A stretch of 64,000 nt of DNA from JAILLW01 sp045629045 (GCA_045629045.1 JAZQQM010000027.1:1-64000), one strand, 5' to 3'; shown: positions 25,139 through 35,357, counted from the stretch's first letter. A program made the numbers and translations. Notes: a model not told the origin generated them from the sequence alone.

Positions 25139-28100
25139 ATGTATTTAAAATCCATTGAAATCCACGGATTTAAATCTTTTGCTAATAAAATAGTGTTTAA
25201 ATTCCATAACGGAATTACAGGTATTGTAGGTCCTAACGGTTCAGGTAAATCTAATGTTGCAGATGCTGTTCGTTGGGTTCTTGGTGAACAAAGAATTAAG
25301 CAGCTTCGTGGTGCTTCCATGCAGGATGTAATTTTCTCGGGAACAGAGCTTCGTAAGCCGCAGGGATACGCATATGTTGCGATAACACTTGATAATTCGG
25401 ATCATCAGCTTGCGACAGATTTTGAAGAGGTTACTGTAGCAAGAAGAATATATCGTTCCGGTGAAAGTGAATACTTACTTAACGGTGTACCTTGCAGATT
25501 AAAGGATGTTAATGAATTATTCTACGATACAGGTATCGGTAAAGAAGGTTATTCAATAATCGGTCAGGGCCAGATTGACAGAATTCTTTCGGGTAAACCG
25601 GAAGAAAGAAGAGAGTTGTTTGATGAAGCTGCAGGTATTGTTAAATTCAAAAAGCGTAAGGCGGCAGCTGTCAAAAAACTTGAAGATGAACAGAATAATC
25701 TTATTCGTGTAACCGATATTTTATCGGAACTTGAAAAGCAGGTCGGTCCTCTTGAAAAGCAATCCGAAAAAGCTAAGGTTTATCTTAAGAAAAAGGAAGA
25801 ATTAAAGACAGTTGACGTTAATATGTTTCTTCTTGAGAACAATCATCTGGAAGAACAGCTGGAAAAGACTTCCGAAAATCTTATTATTGCCGGAAAAGAT
25901 CTTGAATCTGTAAAGATGCAGTACGAATCCATTAAGGATGAGTATGACAAAATGCAGCTTGAGATTGAAGAACTGGATAATGTAATTAATGAAGAAAGAG
26001 CTTCATTATCGAATACAAATGTTCTAAGGGGTAAACTTGAAGGCGAAATTAACGTATTAAAAGAACAGATTAATTCGGCAAAGTCAAATGAAGAACATTT
26101 TAAGACACGTCAGAAATCAATTAAAACTTTGATTGATGAACGTAATGAAGAGAAAAATAACCTTCTTACGGACAAAAAAGTGGTTGATGACGATTTACAT
26201 GATATCGAAAAGCTTCGTGATGATGCAAAGAATTTATTAACGGAAGTTCAAAACAGAATCGAAGAACTTAATAATGATATCGAAAGTGGCAAAAATACAA
26301 TTATTGACACTTTAAATTCCCGTGCAACAATTAAATCAAAGCTGTCAAGATTAGACTCGATGACAGAGTCGATTAATATAAGAAAATCGGAACTTACTTC
26401 AAGATTACTTCGTGTTAAGTCGGACGAGGCAAAGCAGGAAGAAACAATTAAGAATCTTGAAGAAGAGTTTACAAAGATATCGGATGAAATCACAAATCTT
26501 CAGAATTCCCAGGAAAAGCAAGAAGAAGAACTTGCTCTTCTCAGAGAGGAATTAACTAAGAAGGATGAAGAATTAAGAGATACTCAGGTTAAATATCATC
26601 AGGATAAATCAAAACTCGAAGCTTTAACCAACATTACCGAAAGATATGAAGGTTACGGCGGCTCCGTAAAGGCCGTTATGGAGCGCAAGGATGATGAAAA
26701 GGGTATCATTGGTGTTGTGGCAGACATTATTAAGGTAGACCCTAAATATGAAGTGGCAATAGAAACTGCCCTGGGCGGCAATATCCAAAATATCGTTACC
26801 GATGATGAGGATACTGCCAAAAAGATGATTGCTTATCTAAAACAGCATAAAGCAGGACGTGCCACATTCCTTCCTCTTACATCTATCACAAATCCTCAGG
26901 AGTTTAAGAACCCCGAGTCCCTTAATGAAAAGGGCGTGATAGGAATGGCAGATGAGCTTGTTACAACTGACAAGAAATATAAAGATGTGGCAAAATCAAT
27001 GCTTGGAAGAATTCTGGTTGTTGATAATGTTGACAATGCGGTTAAGATTGCCCGTAAATACGAATACGGAATTCGTATGGTTACTCTCGAGGGCGAACTT
27101 CTTGTACCCGGTGGTGCTATTTCCGGTGGTGCGTTTAAGAATAATTCCAATCTTTTGGGACGTCGTCGTGAAATGGACGAGTTGGAAAAGAAGGTTAAGG
27201 ATTACGTTAAATTAATTGATGATATTTTAAATGATATCGAAGAAACAAAGAAAAAGAGAAATAAGCTTCGCCTTGCAATAGAAGAAAACAAAGCATCGCA
27301 ACAACGTAAGTTACTTGAACAAAATACGGCAAGACTTAATGTTTTGAAAGCCGAAGAGCGTAGGGACGAAGCATCTGAAGGTTCTTTGGAACTTAAAAAC
27401 GAAGAACGTGAAATAGAAGCTCAGATTAAGGAAATTGCCCAGAATAAAGAGGAAATCACCAAAGAACTTGAAGATTCTACTGTTCTTGAAAAGAATGTCG
27501 AGGCCAAGATAGTTGAATTCCAGAAAGAGCTTGAAATTAAACGTGAAGAAGAAACTACTCACCTTGCAAAGGTAAGCGAGTGGGAAGTAGAGGTATCTAA
27601 ACGTCTTCAGACTCAAGGCTTCCATCAGCAGAATGTCGACCGAATTGATTCGGAGATTCAGCGTTTAAATGAGGAACTTGAAGAAGTTACCAACGGACTT
27701 AAGACTTCTCTTGATGATGTTGCATTTAAAGAACAAAGCATTGTTGAAATTGAGCAAACAATTAAAGCATCTCACACAACTCAGTCAGATACAGAGATTA
27801 AGTTATCCGAGGATGTGGCTCATAAGGAAGAACTGGTAAATAAGCAGAAGACCTTCTTTACGGACAGAGAAGCATTATCGGAAAAGATATCATCTCTTGA
27901 TAAGGAAGTTTACAGACTTACAAATCAAAAAGAGAGATTTGAAGAAAGCTTAACCACACAGATCAGTTATATGTGGGAAGAATACGAAATCACGCTTACG
28001 GATGCGGCTTCTTTGCGTGATGAGACCATGACCGATCTTGCGGCAATGAAGAAACAGTCTAACAGCTTAAAGAGTGAAATCAAGGGTCTCGGTGATGTTA

Positions 28101-28699
28101 ATGTTAATGCCATCGAAGATTATAAGAATCTTATGGAAAGATATACATTCCTTAAGAATCAGCATGATGATCTGGTTGAGGCTGCCCAGACTTTGCAGGG
28201 AATAATAACAGAACTTGATACCGCTATGCGTAAGCAGTTTGAAGAGAAGTTTAAAGAAATCGGCAAGGAGTTTGATAAGGTATTTAAAGAACTCTTTGGC
28301 GGCGGTACAGGTTCCCTTGAGTTAATTGAAGATGAAGATATTCTTGAGGCAGGAATTAAGATTATTGCTCAGCCGCCGGGAAAGAAACTTCAGAATATGA
28401 TGCAGTTATCCGGAGGTGAGAAGGCGCTTACCGCAATTGCACTTTTGTTTGCGATTCAGAATTTAAAACCTTCTCCGTTCTGTCTGCTTGATGAGATAGA
28501 GGCTGCACTTGACGAAAGCAATGTGTCAAGATTTGCGTCATATCTTCATAAGCTGACCAAGAATACGCAGTTTATTGTTATAACACACCGACGGGGAACC
28601 ATGGAAAAAGCGGACAGACTGTATGGTATAACAATGCAGGAGAAGGGCGTATCGGCGCTTGTATCCGTTAATTTAATTGATGAGGAGCTTGATGATTAA
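25139..28699 (+). CDS. smc: chromosome segregation ATPase SMC
   Basis: An 1186-residue SMC protein, the core of the bacterial condensin. It has an N-terminal ATPase head with Walker A GPNGSGKS (31-38), a coiled coil (about 170-500), a hinge (about 510-640), and a second coiled coil. The C-terminal head has signature LSGGEKALTAIALLFA and Walker B FCLLDEIEAALD. Length is as expected. scpA and scpB are not in the window. It overlaps ftsY by one base (TAATG). Confidence 0.98.
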   Translation: MYLKSIEIHGFKSFANKIVFKFHNGITGIVGPNGSGKSNVADAVRWVLGEQRIKQLRGASMQDVIFSGTELRKPQGYAYVAITLDNSDHQLATDFEEVTVARRIYRSGESEYLLNGVPCRLKDVNELFYDTGIGKEGYSIIGQGQIDRILSGKPEERRELFDEAAGIVKFKKRKAAAVKKLEDEQNNLIRVTDILSELEKQVGPLEKQSEKAKVYLKKKEELKTVDVNMFLLENNHLEEQLEKTSENLIIAGKDLESVKMQYESIKDEYDKMQLEIEELDNVINEERASLSNTNVLRGKLEGEINVLKEQINSAKSNEEHFKTRQKSIKTLIDERNEEKNNLLTDKKVVDDDLHDIEKLRDDAKNLLTEVQNRIEELNNDIESGKNTIIDTLNSRATIKSKLSRLDSMTESINIRKSELTSRLLRVKSDEAKQEETIKNLEEEFTKISDEITNLQNSQEKQEEELALLREELTKKDEELRDTQVKYHQDKSKLEALTNITERYEGYGGSVKAVMERKDDEKGIIGVVADIIKVDPKYEVAIETALGGNIQNIVTDDEDTAKKMIAYLKQHKAGRATFLPLTSITNPQEFKNPESLNEKGVIGMADELVTTDKKYKDVAKSMLGRILVVDNVDNAVKIARKYEYGIRMVTLEGELLVPGGAISGGAFKNNSNLLGRRREMDELEKKVKDYVKLIDDILNDIEETKKKRNKLRLAIEENKASQQRKLLEQNTARLNVLKAEERRDEASEGSLELKNEEREIEAQIKEIAQNKEEITKELEDSTVLEKNVEAKIVEFQKELEIKREEETTHLAKVSEWEVEVSKRLQTQGFHQQNVDRIDSEIQRLNEELEEVTNGLKTSLDDVAFKEQSIVEIEQTIKASHTTQSDTEIKLSEDVAHKEELVNKQKTFFTDREALSEKISSLDKEVYRLTNQKERFEESLTTQISYMWEEYEITLTDAASLRDETMTDLAAMKKQSNSLKSEIKGLGDVNVNAIEDYKNLMERYTFLKNQHDDLVEAAQTLQGIITELDTAMRKQFEEKFKEIGKEFDKVFKELFGGGTGSLELIEDEDILEAGIKIIAQPPGKKLQNMMQLSGGEKALTAIALLFAIQNLKPSPFCLLDEIEAALDESNVSRFASYLHKLTKNTQFIVITHRRGTMEKADRLYGITMQEKGVSALVSVNLIDEELDD

Positions 28700-29556
28700 T
28701 GGCAGGCTTTTTTAGCAGATTGTTTTCGGGATTTTCCCAAATTGACGATGAATTCTATGAGGATTTATTTGAACAATTGGTACTGGGTGATGTGGGTGTC
28801 AACACATCAAATGAAATAGTTGAAAATCTTAAAGAACAGGTAGAAGAAAATAAAATAAAAGATCCGGCTTCATGCAAAGAGTTTCTTATGAATAATATGA
28901 AACAAAAAATGAAGGTTACTGTTGCGGATTATGAGTTTGAAAACGTTACTTCGGTAATATTTGTAATCGGAGTAAACGGCGTGGGCAAAACAACTACTAT
29001 CGGTAAACTTGCGGGGATTTTTAAAAACTCCGGAAAGAAGGTTTTGCTTGCTGCTGCCGATACTTTCAGGGCCGCCGCAACGGAACAGCTTGATGAATGG
29101 GCTAAAAGAGTCGGAGTCGACATAGTTGCCGGAAAAGAAGGCCAGGATCCTTCAAGTGTGTTGTTTGATGCAATTCAGGCAGCAAAGGCAAGAAATGTTG
29201 ATATTCTTTTGGTTGATACTGCAGGAAGACTCCATAACAAGAAAAATCTTATGGATGAACTTGAAAAAATGAATCGACTTATTAATTCTTATTTTCCGCT
29301 GGCACATCGCGAGAATTTCGTTGTGCTTGACGGAACTACGGGACAGAATGCTCTCGTTCAGGCTAAAGAATTTGCGTCTGTTTCGAAGCTTACGGGCTTT
29401 ATCTTAACAAAGATGGACGGAACGGCTAAGGGCGGAATTGCCGTAGCGGTTCAGTCGGAGTTGGGAATTCCCGTTAAGTATATCGGAGTCGGCGAAAAGG
29501 TTACGGATCTTAAGAAGTTTGACGCAGACGAGTATATTGATACTCTTTTTTCATAG
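28699..29556 (+). CDS. ftsY: signal recognition particle receptor FtsY
   Basis: A 285-residue SRP receptor GTPase (NG domain) that docks ribosome-nascent chains at the membrane with Ffh. G1 is GVNGVGKTTT (91-100); VDTAGRLHN and TKMDGTAKGG are the other GTPase motifs. The acidic A domain found in the E. coli protein is absent, as in many Gram-positives. The start overlaps the smc stop. Confidence 0.97.
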   Translation: MAGFFSRLFSGFSQIDDEFYEDLFEQLVLGDVGVNTSNEIVENLKEQVEENKIKDPASCKEFLMNNMKQKMKVTVADYEFENVTSVIFVIGVNGVGKTTTIGKLAGIFKNSGKKVLLAAADTFRAAATEQLDEWAKRVGVDIVAGKEGQDPSSVLFDAIQAAKARNVDILLVDTAGRLHNKKNLMDELEKMNRLINSYFPLAHRENFVVLDGTTGQNALVQAKEFASVSKLTGFILTKMDGTAKGGIAVAVQSELGIPVKYIGVGEKVTDLKKFDADEYIDTLFS

Positions 29557-29579
29557 AATATAAAAAGAAGGATAAGGAA

Positions 29580-30803
29580 ATGTCAAAAGAAATGTTGACT
29601 TTGGAGGCATTTGAGGAGGCTTCCGAAGCGGTCAAAAAAGTAGCACTTGAAACTAAATTAATCTATTCTGATTTCTACTCAAAACAGACGGGTAACAAAG
29701 TCTATTTTAAGCCTGAAAATATGCAATTAACCGGAGCATATAAACTTAGAGGAGCTTATTACAAAATAAGCACTTTAAGCGATGAAGAAAGAGCTAAGGG
29801 CTTAATTACGGCATCTGCAGGCAATCATGCTCAGGGAGTTGCATACGCAGCCAAAGCATATGGTGCGAAAGCTACTATTGTTATGCCCACAACAACACCT
29901 CTTATCAAGGTAAACAGAACAAAAAGTTACGGTGCCGAAGTTGTACTTTTCGGAGATGTATATGACGATGCATGCGCAAAGGCCTTGGAATTGGCCGAGG
30001 AAAAAGGATATACATTTATTCACCCCTTTGATGATTTGGCTGTGGCAACAGGTCAGGGAACAATTGCAATGGAAATTGTTAAAGAGCTTCCTCTGGTAGA
30101 TTATATTTTGGTTCCCATAGGCGGAGGCGGACTTGCAACAGGTGTGTCAACACTGGCCAAGCTTCTTAATCCCAACATCAAAGTAATAGGTGTTGAACCT
30201 GAAAATGCAAATTGTATGCAGGAATCATTTAAGGCAGGAAAAGTAGTTTCTCTTCCTATGGTTAATACAATTGCAGACGGTACAGCCGTTAAAACTCCGG
30301 GAAGTAAGATATTCCCTTATATCAAAGAAAATCTTGATGACATTATTACTGTGCCCGATGAAGATTTGGTGGTTGCTTTCCTTGATATGGTTGAAAACCA
30401 TAAGATGGTTGTTGAAAACTCCGGACTTCTTACGGTTGCGGCCCTTAAGAAACTGAATGTTAAAGACAAAAAAGTGGTTTCTATCCTTAGCGGCGGCAAT
30501 ATGGATGTTATAACAATGTCTTCGGTTGTTCAGCAGGGACTTATTTTCAGAGACAGAATATTTACCGTATCTGTTTTGCTTCCGGATAAGCCGGGTATGC
30601 TTTCAAAGGTATCGGATGTAATTGCAAAACTTAACGGTAATGTAATTAAACTTGAACATAATCAGTTTGTATCAATTAACAGAAAAGATTCCGTTGAACT
30701 TAGAATTACCCTTGAGGCTTTCGGAACGGAACATAAGAATGAGATAATGAGCGTACTTGAAAAGGAAGGATATAAGCCTAAACTTGTACGAACCAATATT
30801 TAA
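29580..30803 (+). CDS. ilvA: threonine ammonia-lyase
   Basis: A 407-residue fold-type II PLP enzyme converting threonine to 2-oxobutanoate. The PLP lysine is Lys55 in GAYKLRGAYYK and the phosphate loop is PIGGGGLATG. A single C-terminal ACT domain (about 330-405) may bind an effector. The length fits the short TdcB/IlvA class with one ACT domain, so whether it feeds isoleucine synthesis or threonine catabolism cannot be told from sequence. leuB-ilvD-ilvB lie 29 kb downstream. It starts 23 bases after ftsY. Confidence 0.9.
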   Translation: MSKEMLTLEAFEEASEAVKKVALETKLIYSDFYSKQTGNKVYFKPENMQLTGAYKLRGAYYKISTLSDEERAKGLITASAGNHAQGVAYAAKAYGAKATIVMPTTTPLIKVNRTKSYGAEVVLFGDVYDDACAKALELAEEKGYTFIHPFDDLAVATGQGTIAMEIVKELPLVDYILVPIGGGGLATGVSTLAKLLNPNIKVIGVEPENANCMQESFKAGKVVSLPMVNTIADGTAVKTPGSKIFPYIKENLDDIITVPDEDLVVAFLDMVENHKMVVENSGLLTVAALKKLNVKDKKVVSILSGGNMDVITMSSVVQQGLIFRDRIFTVSVLLPDKPGMLSKVSDVIAKLNGNVIKLEHNQFVSINRKDSVELRITLEAFGTEHKNEIMSVLEKEGYKPKLVRTNI

Positions 30804-30811
30804 GGGAAAAT

Positions 30812-31873
30812 ATGAAAAAAAGAAAAAGAACTTCTATTTACGCAAATATATTATTCAGCATTATTGCATTGGTTTCTTTGACAATTACAATTGTCGTTCT
30901 TTTGATTAATTATTCCGTTAAAAATAAGCTTGAGCAGTCTGAAGCCAAGGTAAATGAATTAACGGAACGAACTAATCAGTATATATATACACAAGCCGAC
31001 CTTGACGGAAAGGTACTTGAAGCAAGGGAAGAAGGCAACAACGAGGAAAAAGAATTTTTACTTGATGAGATTAAGCAAAGATTGTCCGAAGGTGATTCCA
31101 CATACGAACTTGTAAGAAGTTTGTTTCCGAATGACCTTGTTGTCATGGCTGAATCAAGGTATATTTTTTACCCTGTTACAGATGAATATAAGCATCATTC
31201 GTATATTAAAGAATGTTTTGTTGCGGATGAAAACACAGGTGAGATTACTTATCAGGACCTGGAGGGGAATGTTTTATCTTCAAAGTGTATAGATGTATCT
31301 AAACATAACGGCGAAATTGACTGGTCAAAAGTAAAAGAAGACGGTGTTGAATATGCTTTTATAAGAATGGGATATCGCGGCTCGTCGGAAGGTAAGCTTG
31401 TGCAGGATGAAACCTTTGAAAATAATATAAACGGTGCAATCCAAAATGATATTAAGGTTGGAGTTTATTTCTTTACACAGGCGATAAGTGAAGAAGAAGC
31501 CATAGAAGAGGCTGATTTTGTGCTTGATGCAATTGAACCCTACAGAATAACACTTCCCGTTGCGATTGATGTGGAAGAAATGGATAATTCAAGAACCTCC
31601 GGTATTGATGCGACCCAAAGAACCGATGCTACAATAGCCTTTCTTGAAAGAATTAAGGGAGCCGGTTATACACCCATGATTTACGGTAACCTTAAGTCAA
31701 TGCTTTATATGCTTGAAACGAATAGGATTGAACCCTATGAGAAATGGTTTGCGTATTATCATATGCCACAGTATTATCCTTACGAACATACCATATGGCA
31801 GTACAGTGCAGAGGGTACTGTTAACGGTGTTACGGGGAATGTAGATCTTAATATTGTTTTAAAGAAATACTAA
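30812..31873 (+). CDS. membrane-anchored GH25 lysozyme-like protein
   Basis: A 353-residue protein. A transmembrane helix at about 10-34 anchors it, a coiled segment follows (about 35-85), and a glycoside hydrolase family 25 domain fills about 157-353. The start of the domain, CIDVSKHNGEIDW (Asp161), and PVAIDVEEMDN carry the acidic residues expected at the active site; IWQYSAEGTV is the usual C-terminal motif. GH25 enzymes cut the N-acetylmuramic acid-GlcNAc bond of peptidoglycan, so a surface role in wall remodelling is likely. It is nine bases after ilvA. Confidence 0.85.
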   Translation: MKKRKRTSIYANILFSIIALVSLTITIVVLLINYSVKNKLEQSEAKVNELTERTNQYIYTQADLDGKVLEAREEGNNEEKEFLLDEIKQRLSEGDSTYELVRSLFPNDLVVMAESRYIFYPVTDEYKHHSYIKECFVADENTGEITYQDLEGNVLSSKCIDVSKHNGEIDWSKVKEDGVEYAFIRMGYRGSSEGKLVQDETFENNINGAIQNDIKVGVYFFTQAISEEEAIEEADFVLDAIEPYRITLPVAIDVEEMDNSRTSGIDATQRTDATIAFLERIKGAGYTPMIYGNLKSMLYMLETNRIEPYEKWFAYYHMPQYYPYEHTIWQYSAEGTVNGVTGNVDLNIVLKKY

Positions 31874-31903
31874 AAATATGCAATTATGAAAGAGGAAAAG
31901 GAT

Positions 31904-32965
31904 ATGGTTAAAAAAATTATTAAGTATTTGATTATTGCAGTTGTTGCATTTGTTATAATATTTGCTTCGATTTCGATAATATCAAAGAAAACAGTTACTG
32001 AAGATATTAAGCTGACATATAGCGGTATGACTGTAATTAACAGCCAAAATGTAAAAGACTCAAAGTCGAATTCAAAGGGTTTGGGATTATACAGTGTTGC
32101 AGATCGTGCTATGGCTGCAGGTGCAACCGCAATGTCGGATTCGGTTCCTACAATGGAGGAGGCAGCCTATGAAGGAGACTATGCCGAAGATGCTGCAGTA
32201 AACTTTGAAGACGGTAATTCGGTATCAATGGATGAACTTCTTGAGGTTAAGGGCGATTATGTTCATTGGACTCATAATGCAATGATTGAAACTACCCAGT
32301 ATACTTCTGTCTGTGATGAACTTGCCAATATAATAGATAATGCAAACGGCTATATTGAAGATTCTTATGTTGATACAAGAACAGAGGAAGACAGTCAGGG
32401 CATTGAACATACTGTACGAAGAGGAAGCTTTACAATACGTATTCCCGAAGATAACGTAAAGGAAATTGATGCTGTACTTAACGGTGATAAGGCAGAGCTT
32501 ATATCCCATAACAGTTACGGTGAAGATTTAACGGAATCTTATATTAAGTCGGAAACTAAGATTAAGGCTTACGAAGATGAAAAGGCAAAACTTGAATTGT
32601 TGTTGCAGGATGCGGTATCAATTGAAGATATTTTGGCTATTAACGACAGAATAAGCAGCATTGATTATGAACTTGAGTACTATAACGAGATTGTTCAAAG
32701 AATTAATAAGGATGTTAATTTCTCCACATATTATTTGACGGTAGATGAAGTTATATACTATCAGGATACTATTGAACAGTATGGTTCTGATATTGCAGAA
32801 TCCTGGGCATATGCATTTGAAGAGTGGTTCTCTGAAGTACTTCCGATTTTGTTCCTGGTACTTATATCTGTAATTCCATTCCTTATCATTATCGGAATTA
32901 CAGTATTTAAGACATCCAAGAAGATTGTTGATTATAAAATAAAGGCCGGAGCACCTGTCAAGTAA
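31904..32965 (+). CDS. DUF4349 membrane protein
   Basis: A 353-residue protein of the DUF4349 type: an N-terminal transmembrane segment (about 4-25), an extracytoplasmic region with paired helices likely to form a coiled coil (about 195-265), and a second transmembrane segment near 315-340. The function is unknown. ATG 31904 follows GAGG; an ATG 18 bases upstream (31886) is possible. It lies 30 bases after the GH25 gene, so both may act in the envelope. Confidence 0.7.
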   Translation: MVKKIIKYLIIAVVAFVIIFASISIISKKTVTEDIKLTYSGMTVINSQNVKDSKSNSKGLGLYSVADRAMAAGATAMSDSVPTMEEAAYEGDYAEDAAVNFEDGNSVSMDELLEVKGDYVHWTHNAMIETTQYTSVCDELANIIDNANGYIEDSYVDTRTEEDSQGIEHTVRRGSFTIRIPEDNVKEIDAVLNGDKAELISHNSYGEDLTESYIKSETKIKAYEDEKAKLELLLQDAVSIEDILAINDRISSIDYELEYYNEIVQRINKDVNFSTYYLTVDEVIYYQDTIEQYGSDIAESWAYAFEEWFSEVLPILFLVLISVIPFLIIIGITVFKTSKKIVDYKIKAGAPVK

Positions 32966-32971
32966 AAGTAC

Positions 32972-33000
32972 TTGACAATGATGTGACAATAAGATAATAT
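32972..33000 (+). promoter_or_regulatory. sigma-A promoter of the ylxM-ffh-rpsP operon
   Basis: A consensus TTGACA at 32972-32977, 17 bases, and TAATAT at 32995-33000. The start near 33007 gives a short leader before ylxM at 33035. Confidence 0.8.
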
Positions 33001-33034
33001 ACCTATTGTTGCGCGATTTATCTGGAGATTGTGT

Positions 33035-33334
33035 ATGGAAGAAATTGTTAAACTCGGTATGCTTTATGACTTCTACGGGGAATTGTTAACGGACCATCAG
33101 AAAGAAGTATACGAAGACCTTGTATATAATGATTATTCAATTTCCGAAATCGCCGAGAGCTATGGCATATCAAGACAGGCTGCACATGATTTAATCAAAA
33201 GATGTAATAAACTTCTTGAAAATTATGAGCAAAAGCTTAAACTTGTACAAAAATTTGAAAATATTAAAATGAGTATTCTGGGTAATGAAAAGCTTACTGA
33301 AGCCGAAAAAACAAAGATACTCGGAGAACTATAG
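33035..33334 (+). CDS. ylxM: YlxM/p13-like helix-turn-helix protein (UPF0122)
   Basis: A 99-residue protein with a sigma-70 region-4-like helix-turn-helix (SISEIAESYGISRQAAHDLI). YlxM proteins sit next to ffh in Firmicutes and are reported to modulate SRP. ATG 33035 is chosen with GGAG seven bases upstream; a TTG at 33029 is less likely. It is followed by ffh after eight bases. Confidence 0.9.
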   Translation: MEEIVKLGMLYDFYGELLTDHQKEVYEDLVYNDYSISEIAESYGISRQAAHDLIKRCNKLLENYEQKLKLVQKFENIKMSILGNEKLTEAEKTKILGEL

Positions 33335-33342
33335 AATTAGTA

Positions 33343-34719
33343 ATGGCATTTGAATCACTTACAGATAAATTACAAAATGTATTTAAGAATTTCCGTTCAA
33401 AAGGCCTTTTGACGGAAGAAGATGTTAAAGCAGGCTTAAGAGAAGTTAAGATGGCTCTTCTTGAAGCTGATGTTAACTTTAAAGTTGTTAAACAGTTTAT
33501 TAAGTCGGTTGAAGAAAGAGCTGTCGGCCAGGACGTAATGAACGGTCTTAATCCGGGACAAATGGTAATTAAGATCGTAAATGAAGAAATGGTTAATTTA
33601 ATGGGTTCCGAAACGACTGAAATTGAGTTTCAACCCGGAAAATCGATAACAACCATTCTTATGTGTGGTCTTCAGGGTGCAGGTAAAACAACTGCAACAG
33701 CCAAGCTTGCAGGTAAACTTCTTACCAAGGGAAAAAGACCGTTGCTGGTGGCTTGTGATATATACAGACCGGGTGCCGTTAAGCAACTTGAAATTAACGG
33801 TGAAAAGGTAGGAGTACCCGTATTCAGTATGGGGGATAACAATTCTCCTATTGATATAGCAAAGGCAGCTATCGAACATGCCAAAAAGAATGACAATAAT
33901 GTTGTTATTCTGGATACGGCAGGACGTCTTCATATAGATGAAGATATGATGAACGAACTTATTGAAATAAAGAATAATGTGGAAGTTCATCAATCTATTC
34001 TTGTTGTTGATGCAATGACAGGTCAGGATGCAGTTACCGTTGCATCGGATTTTAACGAAAGAATCGGTATAGACGGAGTTATTCTTTCGAAAATGGACGG
34101 TGACACCAGAGGCGGTGCTGCATTATCTGTAAAAGCTGTTACGGGAAAGCCTATTTTGTTTGTGGGAATGGGCGAAAAACTTTCTGATTTGGAACAGTTT
34201 TATCCGGACAGAATGGCCAACAGAATTCTCGGCATGGGAGATGTGATGTCCCTTATCGAGAAAGCCGAAGAAAACCTTCAAATAGACGAAGAAAGCCAAA
34301 AGGATATGGCTAATCGTCTTAAGAAAGGTAAATTCGATTATAACGATTACCTTGAAAGCATGAAGCAGATGAATAATCTCGGCGGATTGTCTTCAATTTT
34401 GGGAATGCTTCCGGGAATGGGTATAAAAACAAAAGACCTTGACGGAATGATTGATGAAAAACAGCTTAAGCAGACAGAAGCGATAATTCTTAGTATGACA
34501 AAGGAAGAAAGAGCAAATCCCAAGCTTATGTCTTTGCCTCGTAAAGGAAGAATTGCCAAGGGCGCCGGAGTTGATATAGCGGTAGTTAACAGATTTGTTA
34601 AGCAGTTTGAACAGACCCAGAAGATGATGAAACAGATGCCCGGTATGATGGGCGGCAAGAAAGGCCGTGGAATGTTCGGAGGCCTCGGTGGCTTCGGGGG
34701 AATGAAATTTCCCTTTTAA
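33343..34719 (+). CDS. ffh: signal recognition particle protein Ffh
   Basis: A 458-residue SRP GTPase that binds signal sequences of nascent membrane proteins. N and G domains (about 1-295) carry G1 GLQGAGKTT (109-117), DTAGRLH and SKMDGDTRGG. The Met-rich M domain (about 325-430) binds SRP RNA and the signal peptide. The C-terminus is Gly/Met-rich (GGLGGFGGM). It works with FtsY, encoded 4 kb upstream. Confidence 0.98.
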   Translation: MAFESLTDKLQNVFKNFRSKGLLTEEDVKAGLREVKMALLEADVNFKVVKQFIKSVEERAVGQDVMNGLNPGQMVIKIVNEEMVNLMGSETTEIEFQPGKSITTILMCGLQGAGKTTATAKLAGKLLTKGKRPLLVACDIYRPGAVKQLEINGEKVGVPVFSMGDNNSPIDIAKAAIEHAKKNDNNVVILDTAGRLHIDEDMMNELIEIKNNVEVHQSILVVDAMTGQDAVTVASDFNERIGIDGVILSKMDGDTRGGAALSVKAVTGKPILFVGMGEKLSDLEQFYPDRMANRILGMGDVMSLIEKAEENLQIDEESQKDMANRLKKGKFDYNDYLESMKQMNNLGGLSSILGMLPGMGIKTKDLDGMIDEKQLKQTEAIILSMTKEERANPKLMSLPRKGRIAKGAGVDIAVVNRFVKQFEQTQKMMKQMPGMMGGKKGRGMFGGLGGFGGMKFPF

Positions 34720-34802
34720 ACAGACATTTTCTTAGATAAATTCAGTCTAAGATTTGTAATAAATTAATTTATCAATATATTTATTGAATGGAGGAAACTA
34801 AA

Positions 34803-35048
34803 ATGGCAGTAAAAATGAGATTAAGAAGAATGGGTCAGAAGAAAGCACCTTTCTATAGAATCGTAGTAGCTGATTCTCGTTCACCCAGAGACGGAAGATG
34901 TATTGAAGAAATCGGTACATACGATCCCAGCACAGATCCCAGCACTTTTAAGTTTGATGAGGAGCTTGCTAAGAAGTGGCTTGCTAACGGCGCACAGCCC
35001 ACAGCTGTTGTTGCTAAGTTATTAAAGGCTGCAGGTATCGAAAAATAG
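34803..35048 (+). CDS. rpsP: 30S ribosomal protein bS16
   Basis: 81 residues starting AVKMRLRRMGQKKAPFYRIV, standard for bS16. The ATG at 34803 is correct, because the in-frame ATG at 34788 is part of the ribosome site (ATGGAGGAA). The 83-base gap after ffh holds a small hairpin (CTTAGA/TCTAAG, 34731-34752). Confidence 0.97.
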   Translation: MAVKMRLRRMGQKKAPFYRIVVADSRSPRDGRCIEEIGTYDPSTDPSTFKFDEELAKKWLANGAQPTAVVAKLLKAAGIEK

Positions 35049-35069
35049 GATTCCCTCAAGGAGGAATAG

Positions 35070-35297
35070 ATGAAAGAATTAGTTGAAGTCATCGCTAAGT
35101 CCCTTGTTGAGCATCCTGAAGAAGTGGTTGTTACCGAAAAAGAAGAAGGTAAGCATATTACAGTTGAATTACACGTAGCCGAATCGGATATGGGTAAGGT
35201 TATCGGTAAGCAGGGTAGAATTGCAAAGGCAATCCGTGCCGTAGTAAAAGCAGCTTCTTCAAAAGATAACAAGAGAGTTGACGTTGATATTATTTAG
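35070..35297 (+). CDS. khpA: KH-domain RNA-binding protein KhpA
   Basis: A 75-residue single KH-domain protein (formerly YlqC). The GxxG loop is in VIGKQGRIAKAI. KhpA binds RNA, usually as a dimer with KhpB/EloR, and influences cell elongation in Firmicutes. It is always found here, between rpsP and rimM. GGAGG precedes the ATG. Confidence 0.95.
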   Translation: MKELVEVIAKSLVEHPEEVVVTEKEEGKHITVELHVAESDMGKVIGKQGRIAKAIRAVVKAASSKDNKRVDVDII

Positions 35298-35306
35298 CAT
35301 GTATTT

Positions 35307-35345
35307 AAAGAAGAACGCGCTTTGCGTGTTCTTCTTTTGATATTT
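35307..35345 (+). terminator. strong hairpin terminator between khpA and rimM
   Basis: A 14-bp stem AAAGAAGAACGCGC/GCGTGTTCTTCTTT (one G-T pair, loop TTT) is followed by a T-rich tract. It lies 13 bases before rimM with no room for a promoter, so it probably works as a partial terminator inside the operon. Confidence 0.75.
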
Positions 35346-35357
35346 TTATGTGAGTTT

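Noticed and set aside
34720..34802. Possible regulatory RNA before rpsP
   Set aside because: Only one 6-bp hairpin is visible, too little to support a call.
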